From contig CM060975.1 of the NCBI GenBank assembly GCA_030765065.1, positions 197,006,507-197,070,506 of the forward strand: DNA of 64,000 nucleotides. The letters run 5' to 3'. Position 1 is the first letter of the stretch; each line of letters begins with the position of its first letter. Shown here piece by piece: positions 13,061 to 24,003 of the stretch. The notes beneath the pieces are model-generated. The model saw only the letters and a program-made list of their open reading frames with translations. It was not told where the DNA came from and did not search any database. The DNA is from Deroplatys truncata. Taxonomy: Eukaryota; Arthropoda; Insecta; Mantodea; Mantidae. A program made the position numbers and the translations under genes.

Positions 13061-13784
13061 GCTGAACTGATAGTTTTATGAGAGCTGGACACCTCTTCGA
13101 AAGAAAGCAGAATCAAAGTTTCAAGCTTTCAATAATTCTTGGAACAATTAATATTAAAAAAAAAGGTGTCAAGGTAAAGGGTGGTGAGGAAGACATTGTT
13201 GCAAAAATCCTTCTGTTTGTCTGTCCTAATGAACACACACGCACTCACTCGAGGAATCAGTGAATCAGGCGAAAAATATTATCTGATTTTATTAATATGT
13301 ATATTTATAGTTTAAAACATATTAGCTTCGGTAGAGATTATTATTATTTCTTGGTTTAGCAAATGCTTTGTTTTTCAGGTGACCAGCCACCTTGTTCTTC
13401 CGGCTTTCATGTTTTCCAAGCGGTAGGCGAATATAGAGTGAATTATATATTACCACGAATTGTTCTACCTATTTCTTCTCATTACGTGTGCTTTCATTTA
13501 GCAGGATAGAAGAGTTAAGTGCTGTGGACGGTGATGTGCAGGCTATGTGCTTTACGGAAAGAACTGTTTATTCCATGATTTATAAACTTCTTCTTCAATC
13601 TAGAAACGTTAAGGGCTCCGCTCGCTGCGCCTACTGTCTCATCCCTTCCTCCAGGGGGTTTAATAGGCGCCATAGGCGTAGCTTCGGACGCAATGCTGAA
13701 ATCTTCCTCCGTTTCTATATAGAAGCTAATAGTTTTAAAGTGTAGATATATAGGTTAATGAAATTCTATATTTTTTCGGTAGAT
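13061..13784. other. No recognisable gene
   Basis: Contains a short 85-codon frame at 13488-13745 without known motifs. Nothing firm. Confidence 0.4.
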
Positions 13785-13789
13785 TTCTC

Positions 13790-14330
13790 TAAGTGTGGGC
13801 GTGCGTTGTGCGTTGGCTTCCATTTATACCTGTTCCCGCAGCTTTAGGGGGCATTGTACTGGCCTTCGCAGGTATGTATAGCAAGGAGGAGAGGCGTGTA
13901 TCTGTTTACCTTTACGCGCACGAAGTGCACAGTTCTAGATTATTCACATACGAATATATAACTTTGAGCAATAATTTTACTCTTCATCACTTATAATAAA
14001 AATGTTAAAATTATATATAAATAAATAAAACCATGTTATGCACAATATCACCAATTTAATGGCAATGAAATTAAAACTAAAATATATTATACTTTTTACT
14101 CTGAAAGATGACACATTTACTAGACATTATTGTAATCATCTATCCAATCTAAATATGCAACTAAGCAAAAGAATGTTTTGCACAATTTCTCCATGAAAAA
14201 GTATTTTATTTGCAGTATAATGTAAAGCAAGTAAATAATATTTTTTACTCTCAGAGAGGACACATTTACTAGACGTATTTCAATAATGTGTCCAATCTCC
14301 ATTCTTGTCCGCCTAGGCACCTATTCGCTT
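13790..14330 (+). repeat. Left arm of an inverted pair with an exon-like segment
   Basis: The segment TGGCTTCCATTTAT to about 14000 is repeated in reverse at 14580-14800. Both arms can encode a hydrophobic peptide of the form PAALGGI..F.G that ends at a CAG/GT step: CGCAG followed by GTATGTATAG here. Beyond it lie two diverged direct units of about 130 bp, at roughly 14037-14158 and 14172-14301. Each contains ACATTTACTAGAC, and a third cousin lies in the right arm. This could be a duplicated host exon or part of an unclassified element. Confidence 0.5.
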
Positions 14331-14479
14331 AGATGCTGGAAGAACTCCCGAGTCTAAACGCGTATATTCCCAGATTTCATGACAGTGTTCCAGAAGGCGA
14401 CGAGTGATGCAGTACCTAGGCGCTAAATTAGGTATTGGATAAGAATAGAGTTTGGATGAATTCATTATGTCTAGTCATT

Positions 14480-14830
14480 ATGTCATAATGTCTAGTATTT
14501 GAGAGTAAAATTACATTGTTGCCATTAGAAATACTTTTTCATGGAGAAATTGTGCAAAACAGGGTTTTATTTAGTTATATATTTAAACATGGTTATTATA
14601 TGTAAGTGATGATGAATAAGCCTGTTGCTCACAATTGTATTTCATATGAGAATAATCTAGAATTGTGCAGTGAAACAACATGCCATTGCATGCGCAAAAA
14701 TGTAAACAGATACACGCACCTCCTCCATGCTATACATACTCACCTGTGAAGACCACTAGAATGCCTCCCAAAGCTGCGGGGATGGCATAAATGGAAGCCA
14801 CTGTACATGCGCGCTGATGAGCAGGCCGCT
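14480..14830 (-). repeat. Right arm of the inverted exon-like pair
   Basis: Read on the minus strand, TGGCTTCCATTTATGCC leads into codons for IYAIPAALGGILVVFTG, with a good splice-donor-like GTGAGTATG starting at 14743. Similarity to the left arm continues through AATTCTAGATTATTC and CATGTTTAAATATATAA. No acceptor or neighbouring exon was recognised. The peptide looks like part of a membrane segment. Confidence 0.5.
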
Positions 14831-14989
14831 CTTTACTGGAATTAGTGACTTGGTCCTCTTCTCCCCAAACAGTGAGGGGAGACATTGATTGATCCACAAG
14901 GTCACTGTTTAAACCAGCTAAGACCACGAGTGTCAAACCAAAGCAGTCTCTGGCAAAAACATCAGACTTTTTTTAAGTAGCGTTTAATG

Positions 14990-15215
14990 CCCGTACTTAC
15001 CACAGACGCACCACTAGTGGTGAACATTGGTGACTCATGAAATGCAATGATAATTGGGAAAGGAAATCTGAGAAGGAAACGTTTCAGGCCTTAATTTAGG
15101 GTAACTCCTCGTCATGTGCTAGTCATGAGGACAGAGGAAAATCTGGAAAGATTTGAACCGCAGATCTTCCGTTCACGAGTCCGTGCTTTAACGACCTTGG
15201 CTACCGTGTTGGTCG
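14990..15215 (-). repeat. tRNA-derived SINE (S6)
   Basis: On the minus strand a B-box-like GCGGTTCAAATCT is preceded by a worn tRNA-like head. The body contains the reverse of GATAATTGGGAAAGGAAA. The relative at 55930-56130 shares the TTCACGAGT / GTCACGAGT and CTTTAACGACC blocks. Confidence 0.7.
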
Positions 15216-16042
15216 GTGAGTTTAGTCTGAAGAAATACCAGCGATTCTGAGCATATGCAAATTGGTTTGTAGCGCATTAAAACTGTTTTTAATAAGGAAA
15301 TAGTCAATATTGTAAAAGTGTCTCTGCCTCTCCAAAAAGAAGAAAGGCAACAAAAACAAAATGGTTGGAAGCAGCAGTACATTTATTGTATAGAATGGGG
15401 TTGCTTTCTTTGGCAATGCTTCAGATCCCTGACTTCCCATTCCTCTTTATTTTGTTCATGGCACTGATCACGGACTGTAGAAAGTCGACTTCCTTTGCTC
15501 TGCAGGAAGCTAATAGAAACGACTGCAGTTAGCTTGCTGCGCAACGACAGAAACAAACGACGAGCGATGCGGTCCTGCAACAAAGCTCTTTATTCTGCAT
15601 ACAAAACGGAAATTATGAGCACGGCATTAATACTGCCTCTTGTGTTACGTCAATACGCTCTACAGTGAGCCATTCAAGAAGCTGAAATAAAGCAAAACTC
15701 TCAAAAACCAAGGGAAAGGGGAAAGATTCAAAAGTTCGCTTCTGAAACAACTGGCCTCATTTTCAAGAGAAGTGGTGCATACGAATATTGCTTCAGAGTT
15801 TGTGCCGGCTAAGTTTATAACTACATTCATCTAATATTAATGCTCATATCTGTCTGTGTGTTTCCTCCTACTTGTACTTTCTCTTCTACTAGTCTATTCA
15901 ACATATGCTTCTCGACGTGAGCAGTCGCGATACACTTCTGTTCCTCTGCAAATAAGCGTTTTATGTTAGGAAGCCCTTTCTATGAATTTCAATGGAGCAA
16001 TAGCATCTGCTATCCAACCGCTGGGGGCTAGAGTTAGATATA
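15216..16042. other. No clear gene; minus-strand polyadenylation-like signals
   Basis: A 66-codon minus-strand frame (15383-15583) ends just before an AATAAA-type signal near 15380, and a CTTTGTTGCAG acceptor-like string precedes it. This could be a terminal exon or chance. The protein is not recognised, so I do not call a gene. Confidence 0.3.
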
Positions 16043-16233
16043 CAGTGCGATCCATATAAACCTGAACTACTTTAATGGACTATAATTTCCCTCTGAAAGC
16101 TCGTAGAAATGTGAAATTTGTTTTATTGATCAAAGTGGTCACTATACCACTGTCATTTGTTGACTGTTTTGTTGATTTTTATGGCAACTATGAGCATTGT
16201 TGACAGGCTTTAGTTTGCAGTCGTAACAGAAAC

Positions 16234-17326
16234 ATGCAGTACTCACTTCGAGAACTGTCTTTATTAAGAAAACATACTGGAACAAAATTCAACGATAACA
16301 ACACAACGGTAATTTCGAAGAGAATCCAATGTGTACTATGCTCCAGCAAAGGCATCAATTTTATTGCTAGTAAGAATGTTGGAGACAAATGGTGTACTAT
16401 CAGTGAGAGTGGAAAACACAGACCATCATCAGTGCAGAGTCTGTTGCTAATGTTGGAAGACGCTTAGTGAACTCTCCAAAGAAATCGACAGGCTATTCAT
16501 ATGGCACATGTCAAAGAGCTGCGAAGAAATCGGGATTGCAATCATACAGAGTGCATATGGTGCAGCAATTGAAAGAAGCAGATCATGAAAAAAAGAATGC
16601 GTTATTGTCGATGGTTTCAGGGTTTTCTTATTCCACGTCCAGAAATTCTCTCCATAAGGTGGTTTACAGATGAGGCATAGTTTCATCTGTCAGGCTACAC
16701 AAACACACAAAACAGCAGATACTGAGCTGCCGTAAACCTCCATATCATCCACGAAACACCACTGCATGACGAAAAGGTTGGAGTGTAGTGCATGGTGTCA
16801 GCTTCCAGGATTGTTGGCCCCATTTTCTTTGATACGACTGCAGACACTGCAGTTTACACAGACAACTTCAATACATTTGTGGAGCAGCTGGATGATATCG
16901 AATTGACAGAAGGTTATTTCCATCAAGATGGAGCAACATGCTATACATCTAACTCCTCCATGCAAATTGTAACCACTTACTTTGATAATCGAATAATCTC
17001 AAAAGGTCTGTGGCCAGATCACCTGATCTAACCTCGCCGTACGTTTTCTTATGAAGGTATGTTAAAAATAGAGTGCATAAGAATAGATTTCTTAAAACTT
17101 CTGAACTCTGTGAATCCATTAGTAACAAATAAGCAACATTGGCGAGGTATGTTAAAAATAGAGTGCATAAGAATAGATTTCTTACAACTTCTGAACTCTG
17201 TGAATCCATTAGTAACAAATAAGCAACATTGGCGAGGATACTCTTCGTAGAACGTCACAGAATATGGTGAAACGAGTGCAGATAAGTATGGATACCGATG
17301 GAGGACACTTCCAACATTGGCTCTGA
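16234..17326 (+). pseudogene. Tc1/mariner transposase, decayed
   Basis: The start is MQYSLRELSLL. Downstream pieces match this transposase group: NSPKKSTGYS, then VQQLKEADHEKKNA, then FTDEA.FHLSGYTNTQNSRY around the first catalytic Asp near 16665, then VSASRIVGPIFF. After that come FVEQLDDIELTEGYFHQDGA with the second Asp near 16929, and SPDLTSP with the third near 17020. The C-terminus GGHFQHWL and its stop end at 17326. Pieces fall in different frames with several in-frame stops, so it is dead. A 90 bp (30-codon) near-perfect tandem duplication at 17056-17235 lies between the third Asp and the C-terminus and is not expected in the family. The spacing of roughly 33 residues between the second and third Asp fits a DD34D-like mariner relative. 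Confidence 0.85.
17056..17235 (+). repeat. 90 bp tandem duplication inside the transposase
   Basis: Units 17056-17145 and 17146-17235 both start GGTATGTTAAAAATAGAGTG and differ by one base that I can see (TTAAAACTT against TTACAACTT). Being so alike, the duplication must be younger than the decay of the surrounding transposase. Confidence 0.95.
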
Positions 17327-17504
17327 GGAACAATGAACAATGTGATCTCCCAACTGTGTATTGCATTCTCCCAAAGTTACACATGTATCCTATTATTGGT
17401 TCAAAAGTTATGGCCCATTAACGTGGTTCAGGTTTATATGGATCACACTGTAGTAGGGAGGGCTGTTATCATGTAATTTCTCCGACATCATTATAAGTCG
17501 GCCA

Positions 17505-17712
17505 CGGTATGAGTGCGTTCGGAGGGAAGAAGAACTAAACAGTTAAGGAACAAGTGGGCGGAGCATCTGAAATACATTCGGATAACGAAAAATCTGCTAG
17601 ATACTGTTCCGAGAACTAATGTGAAGATATTAGCAAGTTAATAAGTACTGTTTTCATTGTGCATCTGTAGATTCCCACTATCGTCTTGACACTCACTCCC
17701 CTCGGATTTACG
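17505..17712 (+). repeat. Family C repeat, inverted partner of 10103-10322
   Basis: AGTACTGTTTTCATTGTGCA and GGAACAAGTGGGCGGAGCAT are the reverse complements of blocks in the copy 7 kb upstream. It starts about 55 bp beyond the end of the mariner element. Class unknown. Confidence 0.75.
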
Positions 17713-18355
17713 CCTTCACGACGTTACGCATTATCAACAAAGTTGGCACCTCTTCCAAATACATTCATATCGTGGCCGATTTATAACCTACCTTCTTTCC
17801 ACCAGTCACTATAGTCACGACGAAATTGCTTAAGGTAAGATAGTATGATAATATTTTGGATGAAATAGTTATTAATGACTTGAAAGGAAAACAAGAAACA
17901 AAAATGCAGCAGTGAGTGACGTTATGCTCGGTGTGAAACTAAGGAATCAGAAATAACACCCTTTAATGAATTCTGATCTGCTTCGTGTGAACAAGAAAAG
18001 ACGGCTAGCTTAATCTAACTCGACCTTTTAGAGGGAGGGGTGGGTGAAAAATCAGTTACCTGCAGCGCTAAATTACCCACCGGCTATAATAATTATGTCA
18101 AACGTTTCTTCTGAAGTATACATGGAAATAAACTCTAAAAATTATCGCTGGTACCAGTGAGAGGCTAAGAGGATATTATTTGGATAGTTATTTTGATCCA
18201 TAAGCAACTTATAGATCTATTATTATTATTATTATTATTATAGTTATTATTATTACTATTATGCAATCAGGAGTAGGCGATCTGGTCTGATCCAACTATA
18301 ATATGTTAAAACTGATTCTAGCCTAAACCCTCTTGGCTTGACGGGCAAACTTCTA

Positions 18356-18406
<51 letters not shown>

Positions 18407-19552
18407 CACGAGTATACTAATATAACCCTAGTAAAAAAAACTCATTACATAAATGGACTATTACCATTCTTTGTAAGCAGGAAAAAGCTCTCACGAGCAA
18501 CGGACCTCCTTATAGAACACCGTACCATTAGAGGGCACTTGCACAGAATGAGACAGAAAGTGGATCCTGCCTGTAAATGGCAGATGTGACAGCTGTCCAT
18601 ATATTGTGCGTGTGCCGAGCACTTGCTCACCATAGAGCCCTCACTTTTTAAAATCAATGTCCAAAACTGTAGGAGCTTTTAACCATTACGGTCCAGAGCC
18701 TGGTTAAGTTCATTATGAACGTCAGACTGATCACTGACAAGACTGGTGACATGCAATTGATTTACAAAGGTCACGTGTAGGGCAGTGTTGCCACCCTACA
18801 GTTATGATATAACCCTTAGCCTTATAATCATGATTGTAATTAACTTAGTGGTATTTAATTAGCAAAAAACATAGCTCACTGATATTGCTGGCGTAAGCAA
18901 CTTGCCAATCAAGTGGCTAGAATTGTGTAAGAAGATAGGCAGAAGTGACGCTTGGAGAAGACGGAGCTACACATTTCAATACAGCTACTTTTAATCATCT
19001 CGTTTCTATATGGACCACTTTTCCTACTCGCATGTGTGCCTTAACCATGTTTCTTATAACCTTGCCCCGCTGACACGTGTTCTTCCGCGCTCAATTTCCT
19101 TCCGCTTTCCCCCGATTGCTAATGTACACCTTCGAATGGCGATATACAAGCCCTGTGCAATGCAAAGTCAGACGATAATAGCGATGTAAACACTTTATCC
19201 TTATTGATACATGTGTTTTAGTCATCCTGAGAGCCAGGTTTAAAAGGAAGGATCCTCCCATCCCATTGCTGATAAAAATTTACATGCATTCCAGACGCAT
19301 TAGCTCTGTTACGTAATATATTGGATCCATGCAGTTATGGAAATGTAAATTTTACAATTCTCTTCGAATCTGTTTATCGCACCACAACCTATTCCACGAC
19401 AACAACCAATGAAATGTGATTGTGCACGCGACAATTAAGAAACACGGGACAAAGTTATCGGAACTTGATCAGTTGCGATGTTTGGATAAGTAGGTATTAG
19501 TTATCCAGCAGGCTGGGGCTGATAAATTGAAGCTTTTAAACGTATATTAACA
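17713..19552. other. No recognisable gene; TTA microsatellites
   Basis: Contains TTA/ATT runs at about 18219-18262 and 18359-18404, the latter producing a poly-Leu chance frame. Otherwise nothing recognised. Confidence 0.5.
18359..18404. repeat. (ATT)n microsatellite
   Basis: An almost pure ATT run of about 15 units. Confidence 0.95.
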
Positions 19553-19568
19553 AATCATAGGACTTAAA

Positions 19569-20090
19569 GGTAAACGGTACGTATCGCGGAGGGACCCCGG
19601 AACCAGGGCAGAGCACCGCACGCAGGCCAATGACCCTTCCCTGAGAGGGAAGAATGAGGGGAGAGACCCGAAGGCCGAGCAGATCCACAAGCATGGGGTC
19701 CCTAACGTTTCCAGATAGAACGCATCCGACGCCACACGGTCCCTGCCCACAAGCCATCGACTTCCAGGGTCCCCGGAGCAGAGCGGAGCTGAAGAAAGAC
19801 CTAACTGAGCGGTACCGAGGCGACGCCAGGGAAGAAACGTTTAAGAGCGCAAGTAAAACCTTTATAGCCGCAACCTGCCGAACATAGTCGCCTGGTCCAC
19901 AGCCCTGAAACAGATGACAAGGAAGATGATATGCGCAGGAAATGAGAGGAAGGAGAGTCATGGTAGAACATGAATCACCCCAGTAAAGACCTGGCAACCC
20001 GGGGAAACCACGAAAAACCCATGAGCCAGAGCGGACGGGACCTCCCGAATGCGGTCCACAAACGTAACCGACTGAGCCATCCCGTTTGAT
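19569..20090 (-). repeat. tRNA-derived SINE, long family (S2), with perfect target duplication
   Basis: 522 bp minus-orientation copy. Head on the minus strand: ATCAAACGGGATGGCTCAGT, whose A box is TGGCTCAGTCGG; the B box region is shortened. The shared S2 core GGTTTTTCGTGGTTTCCCC follows, then the long 3' body. A perfect 16 bp duplication AATCATAGGACTTAAA flanks it at 19553-19568 and 20091-20106, fixing both edges and showing a fairly recent L1-type insertion. A 235-codon chance frame runs through it and is not a gene. Confidence 0.95.
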
Positions 20091-20337
20091 AATCATAGGA
20101 CTTAAATATGAATTTATTATGTTTTTCAAAGGAAAACAGGAAACAATGGTGGAGTTGGGAGTACGAGTACTGATCATTAAAGGCGAACTGTTATTTGAAC
20201 GATATTGAAATTCTGCATGATTCGGCATGTGTAAAAATCGCATAATACTGAAAACCCGCAGTATCTAGTACCGCAAACATATCCACATGTGTGTGGGTGT
20301 AATTCTGCATTTAAAATCAAAGCCACTAATAAACATT

Positions 20338-20680
20338 ATCATGTGATACATTCACGTGACTTTCTTTACACTATCGTTTATTAGTGGGTATACAAACTAG
20401 TCTTATTAAAGCTTATTTTTATATCTACTTCATTTTAATACAAATAAACGTTTGCAAAAATAGCTGCATTACACATTTAGATACAAAGGGAACAGCCATA
20501 GCCAAATGTTTAAAGAGTGGACGCTATATAATGGTCTTAAAATTCCATACTGTTTCCATGCAATCGCGAGAAACAACTGAATGTTGAGGACTTTAAAAGA
20601 ATGGTTAAGTATTGAACAATTTAAACTATTGGTAACGGATCTCTCGGAAATGGCTGATGCCAAAGGTTTTTAGCAAAGAT
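20338..20680 (+). mobile_element. Family H element, 5' part only
   Basis: Begins ATCATGTGATACATTC then GTGACTTTCTTTACAC, then AAAGCTTATTTTTATATCTAC and the ATCGCGAGAAACAACTGAAT block. It stops after CTCGGAAATGGCTGATGCC, without microsatellite or terminal palindrome. Confidence 0.8.
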
Positions 20681-21022
20681 TAATATGTTTATGTCAAGTT
20701 GATATGAAGGCTTCAATTGCCTATTCATCTGCAATGTAATGGGAATCTATATTTTGTATGTTGCTTTCTCATTAGAAAATGGTTTATAAAAAACTCTTTA
20801 TTTTTTGATGAGGAATAAGGAAACAAAATGAAAAAAATGTTGGTTTCCAATTACGAAACGTAAGTTGACCCTCAAATGACCACCCATGGATGATCCAATC
20901 ATTGATTGCTCTCTTCGTACACAGCCATTCAGGTTTTTCGTTGGTGTTAGAACAATTGCGAAGTGCTTTATACAAATGTTGTTTAGTTTTTTTGAATGAG
21001 AACACAACATAAGAAGTAAATG

Positions 21023-21152
21023 CGTGTTTTGTATGAAGGACGTTATGATGGTCATTTTAGGGTCAATTTAATTTGATCCTAATTGAGGTTCTCATTTAAG
21101 AATTAAATTGATCCTAAAATGACTATCATAACGTCGTTGAAACAAAACACGA
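21023..21152. repeat. Near-perfect hairpin, ~52 bp arms
   Basis: Left arm 21023-21074 and right arm 21101-21152 pair through CGTGTTTTGT, GACGTTATGATGGTCATTTT and AGGGTCAATTTAAT and their complements. The loop is about 26 bp. A third related string, TTGACCCTCAAATGACCACC, lies at 20865-20884 and hints at the terminus of a DNA transposon. No gene inside. Confidence 0.85.
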
Positions 21153-21256
21153 CCAATGACATTTATTTTCCCATGATAGCAAGCAACTTTTATTTTTAAG
21201 ACATTTCCTTCTACATCGCTTAGTTTTGGAGGTATTGTACAGTCTCAACTTAAGTG

Positions 21257-21870
21257 GTTCACCCTCTCTGAGAAGTTTTCTGCAATATAAGCGGAAAAGA
21301 TGGAAGTTAACAATGAGTGATGTTTCAGAATTCATCCACGTGGCATGGCAGCACTATAGTGCATAGGAGACAAAATGCTGGTCACGCCGCAACAGCGTAC
21401 TCAGTGTGTCACATGGTATGTGAAATGTGTTATATGAGATGTATGGGTTCTCAGTTCTCCAAATAATGCACTTACGCTTGGTGACTCGGCCACTCACATG
21501 AAATGTGGCTTTGTCCATGAATATCCATCGATTTAACCACTGATAGTCCGCTTTCTGCCTCTCACACGTCATGACAGCAAACTTGAGACGAGCTTCGTAA
21601 TTACGCTGCATCAAAGCTTGCTTTGGCTGAAACATCTTAAGGTACTGTCGATCAATCCTCCGATAGGGCATACTGAAGTCTGAAAGCTTGCTGAGTCCAA
21701 GTTGCATTTGAAAAGCTCGCATACCATATGACACATTGTGTGCGCTGTTGTGGCATGTCCACCATTTTGTCTCCTATGCACGATAGCGCTGCCATGTCAG
21801 CACTCATTGTTAACTTTCATCTTTTCTGCTTATATTACAGCGAACTGTTCGGAGATGTGTGCCTTAACGT
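21257..21870. mobile_element. Fold-back element built from a Tc1/mariner transposase gene
   Basis: The two flanks are inverted copies of each other over about 150 bp. Both contain GTTAACAATGAGTG, TGCATAGGAGACAAAATG and then the first codons of the same transposase. The left copy reads rightward from an ATG at 21375 and the right copy leftward from an ATG at 21765. One element has therefore been duplicated in inverse and deleted. Exact outer ends are uncertain because similarity fades. Confidence 0.75.
21420..21765 (-). pseudogene. Tc1/mariner transposase fragment
   Basis: The N-terminus read from 21765 is MVDMPQQRTQCVIWYA, an N-terminal motif of this transposase group. After a frame change comes MPYRRIDRQYLKMFQPKQAL, then WIFMDKATFHVSGRVTKRKC, then TENPYIS. 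FMDKATFHVSG is the region of the first catalytic Asp, usually written FSDEATFHVSG. Everything after this block is missing, including the second and third catalytic residues. The element is related to, but distinct from, the relic at 16234-17326. Confidence 0.8.
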
Positions 21871-22145
21871 CTTATATATAACGTTTTACTTTTATGACAT
21901 ATCAGACGGATCACCTTGTATGGTCTTTAAGTGTGAATTCTATGAAGAGAATAACTAGGATATTATACAGTCTACAATCACAGTGAGACACTCTTGAAAG
22001 AAATAATTACGCTATGATAGAGTCTATAACATGGAGCTTTAACTTTTCTTGTGTATCTATGAAGAAAGCAGCTCATGGCTTGCTATTGGGAAGAAAACAA
22101 TGATTAATCAAATTGATATGAAGTTACATGCACATGTAAACAATT

Positions 22146-22975
22146 TTTACTTTCTCTACTACGTATAGTAAGTAGGGGAAGTATTGCATTCCACCCAAAA
22201 TTTCGATACCGAGATTTCACCGGAAATACATGTTTTGAGACCCCCTGAATCCAAAAAAGGCATTTTTGGAAACATATCCGTGTGTGTGTCTGTGTCTGTG
22301 GGTGTGTCTGTCTGTGAACAGCATAACTCAGAAACGAACAGTCGGATAAACACCAAACTTGGTATTTAGGTTCAGTATCTTCCAGAGATGCGACACGAGG
22401 ATTTTCAAGAAAATCCCCCCACCCCAGATTACCCTTTACATGGAACATATATTATATATGGAAATATCATATATTTAACATACTTTCATGACAAATAAAA
22501 TGTATATCTTGAATTTTCTGGGAATGTCTCCAAAAGCATTCTTCATTGTGAACGACTTTTGCATAACTGGTAAACCATAAGAGATAGACAAAATTGTAGT
22601 ACCCAAAAAATGTAGATCGCGTTAAAATACACCGTTTATGTCATATATATTTGTTTTGTTGAGTGAACCATTTTTGAGACATTGCTTGTTATTCCCTTAA
22701 ATTTTCCAATACCTTTTCTCAAATAGGAATTCGTTATATATACATGGACATACAAAGAGAATGGAATACTCTACATAGCAACCAGCTCTTAAAATATTTG
22801 ACTATCGCTTAAAGCCTACCAATTCCCCTTGCATCTACAAGAAAATTAGCAATAAGATTAACATCTCGATATCTCGATTAACGTGAAGCATATGGAGAAT
22901 AAGCGTTGGTAAGAACAGTTTGTACAAGAGCAGAGAAAGTCATGTGAGCGTAACACATCAGATTTTTTTAATAGA
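22146..22975 (-). mobile_element. Family H element, full length, fairly young
   Basis: Minus orientation. The terminal palindrome CTACTACGTATAGTAAGTAG lies at 22157-22176. The microsatellite TGTGTGTCTGTGTCTGTGGG is at 22281-22300. The opposite edge is at AACACATCAGATTTTTTTAA near 22960. Among the best preserved copies outside the right edge. Confidence 0.9.
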
Positions 22976-23690
22976 AACTCTTTCACAAACTCGTTTAATA
23001 CATATACCTATTAATATCAATCATTTATAGAAAATAATTATTGTTATAGTTTGAATACGATTATCATTGCGAGTGTATTTTGAAAAATAATTGTAAGGCT
23101 GTAGGTTTGCTCCTCAGTTTCTATATTAAATTCTGTTCATATCCTTTAGAGGGGGAGAGATATACGACGAATATATCTGGAGTAAATGATTGCCGTTATT
23201 TGAATTTGGGTTGCTTCCGATTCCTTCCCCTCGCTCATCATATACAGCGTTAAATTCATCGTAATCCCGGCATTATACCCCATCAACAAGTTGCGTGGCA
23301 GGTTTAGATAGCGCCGTCAATCCCACCGCCTCCAACACTCATCCAGCGCCACTTGAGATGAAGAGGGTGTTGCACAAGCATCTGCGTTAGAAACCCAAAA
23401 CACTTCTTTTTTAGAACATAAATTGTGAATGCCTTTGCCTCGCAAGCACGGATAAATTAATAATCGTTGTATAATTGATGTACTTGATTCAAAATATGAT
23501 TTGTTAATTACTATAAATCAAACAGGAATTACTCATAGAAGTATGCTTATGTAACTGACAATAGACAAGGTTCCATACAAAAATTTGATAATATACGGTA
23601 TATGAGTAGGAACCGCATTCACTATACACATGGCACACACACATCTACAGGATTATCTTTATTACTTTCATAACATTAGTATACTAAGGA
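22976..23690. other. No recognisable gene
   Basis: AT-rich. Nothing recognised. Confidence 0.5.
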
Positions 23691-23702
23691 ACACCACAGG
23701 AC

Positions 23703-23987
23703 TTTTTATTTATATGGAGTCTCTTTAAATGCTGTGGTCCTTAGTGTCCCATCCTATATTTGGCGTGAAAGACCAGTAATTTTGTTCAGAGGCCTCTTTA
23801 TCAGGCTTGAGGTTCTTTTACGTGCCCTAAATCTACGACACGGGACCACCGGCTTTACTTCCCTTCCGAAAGGAAGCCATGCTAAGGATTTTTACGCCGG
23901 AAAAAGACCCATCGCCCTCGCCGGTTTTGAACCCGCGACCTTGAGAATTAGAGGCCTGCATGGTAACCGCTACAACGCTGAGTACGA
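23703..23987 (-). repeat. tRNA-derived SINE, Asp-like head (S1)
   Basis: Minus orientation: the tail complement TTTTTATTTATATGGA is on the left. The B-box complement GGTTTTGAACCC is at 23924-23935 and the A-box complement GGTAACCGCTACAAC on the right. The ACACCACAGGAC / ACTACTACAGGAC flanks look like a worn target duplication. A 125-codon chance frame crosses it. Confidence 0.85.
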
Positions 23988-24003
23988 CACACTACTACAG
24001 GAC

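Larger units (their letters stand above)
16043..17450 (+). mobile_element. Tc1/mariner-type transposon, full-length relic (1,408 bp)
   Basis: Inverted termini begin CAGTGCGATCCATATAAACC on the left and end with the complement of CAGTGTGATCCATATAAACC on the right. TA lies on each side (16041-16042 and 17451-17452), the target duplication of this superfamily. A decayed transposase gene fills the interior. Both ends survive, so the copy looks complete in extent but inactive. Confidence 0.92.

Noticed and set aside
15383-15583. Possible terminal exon with polyadenylation signal on the minus strand
   Set aside because: AATAAA is frequent in AT-rich DNA and the peptide is not recognised; kept only as a note.
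19536-20243. 235-codon minus-strand open frame
   Set aside because: It lies almost wholly inside an S2 SINE with a proven target duplication; the peptide has no domain and its end runs into unique flank.
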